Source: Bacteroidales bacterium (lineage in GTDB: Bacteria > Bacteroidota > Bacteroidia > Bacteroidales > UBA932). From it: a stretch of DNA of 16,713 bases. The position numbers and the translations under genes are program-made. Below are positions 15,501-16,713 of this stretch, one piece after another (positions within the stretch are counted from its first letter, which is position 1; the number at the start of each line of letters is the position of its first letter). The stretch is from assembly GCA_024681565.1 (NCBI GenBank), contig JAILAO010000069.1, positions 1 through 16,713 of the forward strand. Reading direction: 5' to 3'. Under the pieces are notes generated by a model, which was given only the letters and a program-made list of their open reading frames with translations, was not told where the DNA came from and searched no databases.

Positions 15501-16231
15501 CGCTTGGGGTCGTCCACGGCGGCGTTGGTCGTCAGGCAGATGAGCCGGTCGTGGGCGGGGCCGTCCTCCTTGCGGACGAAGTGGACGTCGTTGGTGGCGA
15601 CCACTTTGACTCCGTGCTCCCGTGCCAGTTCGAAGATGCGCGTGGTGTACTCTTTCTGGCGTTCATACAGCTCGAGGCTCATCCCGGGGACCTCCGTCTT
15701 GTGGAGCATCACCTCCAGGTAATAATCGTCCCCGAAGACGCGTTTGTGCCATTCGATGGCCCTGTCCACGCCTTCCCGGTCTCCGGCCAGGATGCCGCGG
15801 GGAATCTCCCCGGCCATGCAGGCGGAACAGCAGATCAGGTCTTCGTGGTACTGCTCGAGCACCTCGTGGCTCACGCGCGGCCGGTAATACATGCCTTCGA
15901 TGTGCCCGGTGGACACGATCTTCATCAGGTTCTTGTAGCCGTTGTAATTCTTGGCGAGCAGGATGAGGTGATAGTATTTCTTGTGCTCGTTGTCCTTGAG
16001 CCGGTGGTCGTAGTGCTGCGTGACATAGATCTCGCAGCCGAAGATGGGCTTGACGTCCGGATGCTTCTTGGAGATGTCGCTGAAATCCTTGACCCCGTAC
16101 ATGTTGCCGTGGTCCGTGATGGCCAGGCCCGGCATGCCCAGCTCCTCGGCACGGCGGAAGAGCTTCTCGATGTCGCTCATCCCGTCGAGGATGGAATACT
16201 GGGTATGGACATGCAGGTGGACGAAAGGCAT
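12536..16231 (-). CDS. dnaE: DNA polymerase III subunit alpha
   Basis: A 1231-residue replicative polymerase, slightly longer than E. coli DnaE (1160). The N-terminal PHP domain begins HLHVHTQYSILDG, with metal-site-like residues still present (H7, H9, D40/H41, E67, D215, H217), so it may keep phosphoesterase activity, unlike the degenerate E. coli domain. The C-family palm has GPGRGSAAGSCVAY (404-417), PDIDVDFD with D446 and D448, and TDYIP with Asp582 as the likely third catalytic residue. A tandem helix-hairpin-helix region and an OB fold near the C-terminus (ATVAGIVTDVKTLTTRNG) follow. The start MPFVHLHVH is chosen because it follows a TAnnTTTG box; the ATG two codons earlier (16237) is a close alternative. 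Further upstream frame overlaps the secF terminator and gene. Confidence 0.97.
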   Translation of the reverse strand: MPFVHLHVHTQYSILDGMSDIEKLFRRAEELGMPGLAITDHGNMYGVKDFSDISKKHPDVKPIFGCEIYVTQHYDHRLKDNEHKKYYHLILLAKNYNGYKNLMKIVSTGHIEGMYYRPRVSHEVLEQYHEDLICCSACMAGEIPRGILAGDREGVDRAIEWHKRVFGDDYYLEVMLHKTEVPGMSLELYERQKEYTTRIFELAREHGVKVVATNDVHFVRKEDGPAHDRLICLTTNAAVDDPKRLRYTQQEYLKSEEEMAALFPEHPEALANTLEVLGKVERYEINRGHVLPKFELPEDFLARIDTHLEKYADIIENGKYDVSKDAGGNEVKTYRGDEFCRSVAYLCHLTYEGARMRYGDSLTDEQRDRLHFELMTISYMGFPDYFLIVQDFINWGRRNGVSVGPGRGSAAGSCVAYCLGITNLDPIRYDLLFERFLNPERISMPDIDVDFDDEGRYRVIQYVQDRYGADHISHVITFGTMAAKLAVKDVARISNLPIPESNRLTKMIPDRPIIVRENGEDKEYKPTLANSVKYVKELRHEYEDGEPLVREVLEYALKLEGCIRQTGIHACAMIIGRGNLTDYIPITMGTDKATGQEVWVSQYEGTKIEDVGMLKMDFLGLKTLSIIDRALALVKKRFGKEIDIEKIPIDDPAVYDLYARGDTKSIFQFESGGMKEWLIRLHPERFEDLIAMNALYRPGPMDYIPDFVAGKNDPSKIHYDLPEMEELLKETYGVTVYQEQVMRLSQKLAGFSKGKADKLRKAMGKKQKSVLDSLKESFMKGALANGHPEGVLNKIWSDWEAFAKYAFNKSHATCYAWVSYQTAWIKAHYPSEFQASNLTQNISNMDELKEIMADCRKAGIKVLSPDVNESDAQFSVNRQGDIRYGLGGLKGFGENVVEAIIRERTEHGAFADLFDFVERMAEMLNRRSLETLVYSGALDSFGYKRSQYFLPCKNDELFIDEIVKYAYLYRNDQLDSANSLFGEVEELRPVRPEAPVMSGEEDILSLLQQEKEYVGMYLSSHPLDRYRFEIETFADCQMSGLQARIDECESRDKAGKATVAGIVTDVKTLTTRNGSQGARVVVEDYSGTFEFALFGKDYQAWLPFMQLHAQIFIEGDIVARYFVKPEERAQGKRAPYGFKIKKITLLGNLGEDLITAFNIILDSDRLSPEFREKLVRLLKHSKGKTPLSLFLHDKTTGYNLEFYSKKFSVSVCEEFISALQNLGVSYSVSHK

Positions 16232-16238
16232 AACCATA

Positions 16239-16246
16239 CAAAGATA
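16239..16246 (-). promoter_or_regulatory. -7 box for dnaE
   Basis: On the minus strand it reads TATCTTTG, a match to TAnnTTTG, 8 bases from the ATG at 16231. The predicted leader is very short. The -33 region would fall inside the secF terminator hairpin, and no TTTG is visible there. Confidence 0.5.
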
Positions 16247-16247
16247 C

Positions 16248-16281
16248 ACAAAAACACCCGACCTTCTGCAGGCCGGGTGTT
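16248..16281 (-). terminator. Rho-independent terminator of secF/secDF
   Basis: A perfect 8-bp stem AACACCCG/CGGGTGTT (16253-16260 with 16274-16281) extends by CCT/AGG (16262-16264 with 16270-16272). On the minus strand it runs into TTTTTGTG. It lies 24 bases past the secF stop and directly upstream of the dnaE promoter box. Confidence 0.75.
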
Positions 16282-16304
16282 CGATTGTTGATAACTTTTG
16301 CGCT

Positions 16305-16713
16305 TTACTTCTTGGCGGGCTTGACAGCCTTCGAAGTGTTGCCGGCCTTCTTGCGGGAGGCCATCTCGGCATCGAACATGATCGGGGTACCGATCATGAT
16401 GGAGGCGTAGGTACCGATCAGGACACCGAGGCAGAGCGCGACGGACAGACCGCGGATGGACTCTCCGCCGAAGATCGCGATGGCGAGCATCGGGAGGAGG
16501 GTGGACACGGAGGTGTTGACCGTACGGGTCAGGGTCGCGTTGAGGGACTTGTTGACCGTCTCCTTGAAGTCGTCGTTCGGATGGAGCGCGAGGTTCTCAC
16601 GGATACGGTCGAAGATCACCACGTTGTCGTTGATGGCGTAACCGATGATCGTCAGGATAGCGGCGATGAAGGTCTGGTCCACGTCCAGGTTGAACGGCAG
16701 GATGCCGCTGAAC
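16305..16713 (-). CDS. secDF: Protein translocase subunit SecF, or the SecF half of a SecDF fusion (partial)
   Basis: The gene enters from the right edge, and only the last ~135 residues are present. The visible part has the SecF signature AAILTIIGYAINDNVVIFDRIREN, preceded by FSGILPFNLDVDQTF, and then TLTRTVNTSVSTLLPMLAI and GVLIGTYASIMIGTPIMFD. These are the last membrane segments of the RND-type accessory subunit that helps the Sec translocon using the proton gradient. The tail is short and Lys/Ala-rich (SKAVKPAKK). Most Bacteroidota carry a fused SecDF, so that is likely, but the fusion point is outside the window. The stop at 16305-16307 is followed by a terminator. Confidence 0.93.
   Translation of the reverse strand, partial: FSGILPFNLDVDQTFIAAILTIIGYAINDNVVIFDRIRENLALHPNDDFKETVNKSLNATLTRTVNTSVSTLLPMLAIAIFGGESIRGLSVALCLGVLIGTYASIMIGTPIMFDAEMASRKKAGNTSKAVKPAKK

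Noticed and set aside
13169..16291. A 1040-codon open frame antisense to dnaE
   Set aside because: It is a shadow of the dnaE codon pattern; the opposite strand encodes an unmistakable DnaE along the whole length.
16232..16372. N-terminal extension of DnaE by 47 residues
   Set aside because: It would run through the dnaE promoter box, the secF terminator and the end of secF; DnaE normally begins at the HLHVH motif.

Overview
The window looks like chromosomal DNA of a GC-rich member of the Bacteroidota, probably an uncultured gut-type Bacteroidales. The evidence is the presence of TAnnTTTG-type -7 promoter boxes, the absence of Shine-Dalgarno motifs at most starts, and the protein set: a BACON-domain lipoprotein, DUF2490 and DUF4956 proteins, and Bacteroidota-type DnaE, SecF, UxuA and YchF. 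The order-level placement is an inference. No tRNA, rRNA or CRISPR array was seen.

Layout. (1) Positions 1-648: the 3' end of an unrecognised or RAYT-like gene, then a 314-base gap. The gap holds four alternating copies of a 14-base near-palindrome that fold into strong hairpins. (2) Positions 649-2366 (+): ychF and a CpXC zinc-ribbon gene, probably co-transcribed. (3) Positions 2381-3553 (-): uxuA, mannonate dehydratase. It shares a very short divergent promoter region with (4) positions 3635-5275 (+): a YeiH-family transporter followed by a small two-helix membrane protein. (5) Positions 5277-7108 (-): a LytTR response regulator and its LytS/YehU-type histidine kinase, overlapping at an ATGA junction. 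(6) Positions 7240-12420 (+), divergent from (5): a five-gene cluster ending in a strong terminator. It encodes a BACON plus beta-helix (Cthe_2159-like) lipoprotein, a small secreted YD-repeat-like protein, a VTC-domain polymerase, a DUF4956 membrane protein and a DUF2490 outer-membrane barrel. (7) Positions 12536-16231 (-): dnaE. (8) Position 16305 to the window edge (-): the C-terminus of SecF or a SecDF fusion.

The most interesting part is regions 5 and 6. The VTC catalytic domain (a polyphosphate-polymerase fold) is translationally coupled to a multi-span DUF4956 protein. They sit in one apparent operon with three exported proteins: a surface beta-helix lipoprotein, a periplasmic repeat protein and an outer-membrane barrel. 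The intergenic region between this cluster and the divergent two-component system carries two perfect 9-base direct repeats set exactly 21 bases apart, which is the geometry LytTR regulators bind. My hypothesis is a LytTR-controlled envelope system that makes, exports or anchors an anionic polymer such as polyphosphate. That function is inferred from family membership and gene context and is not shown by the sequence.
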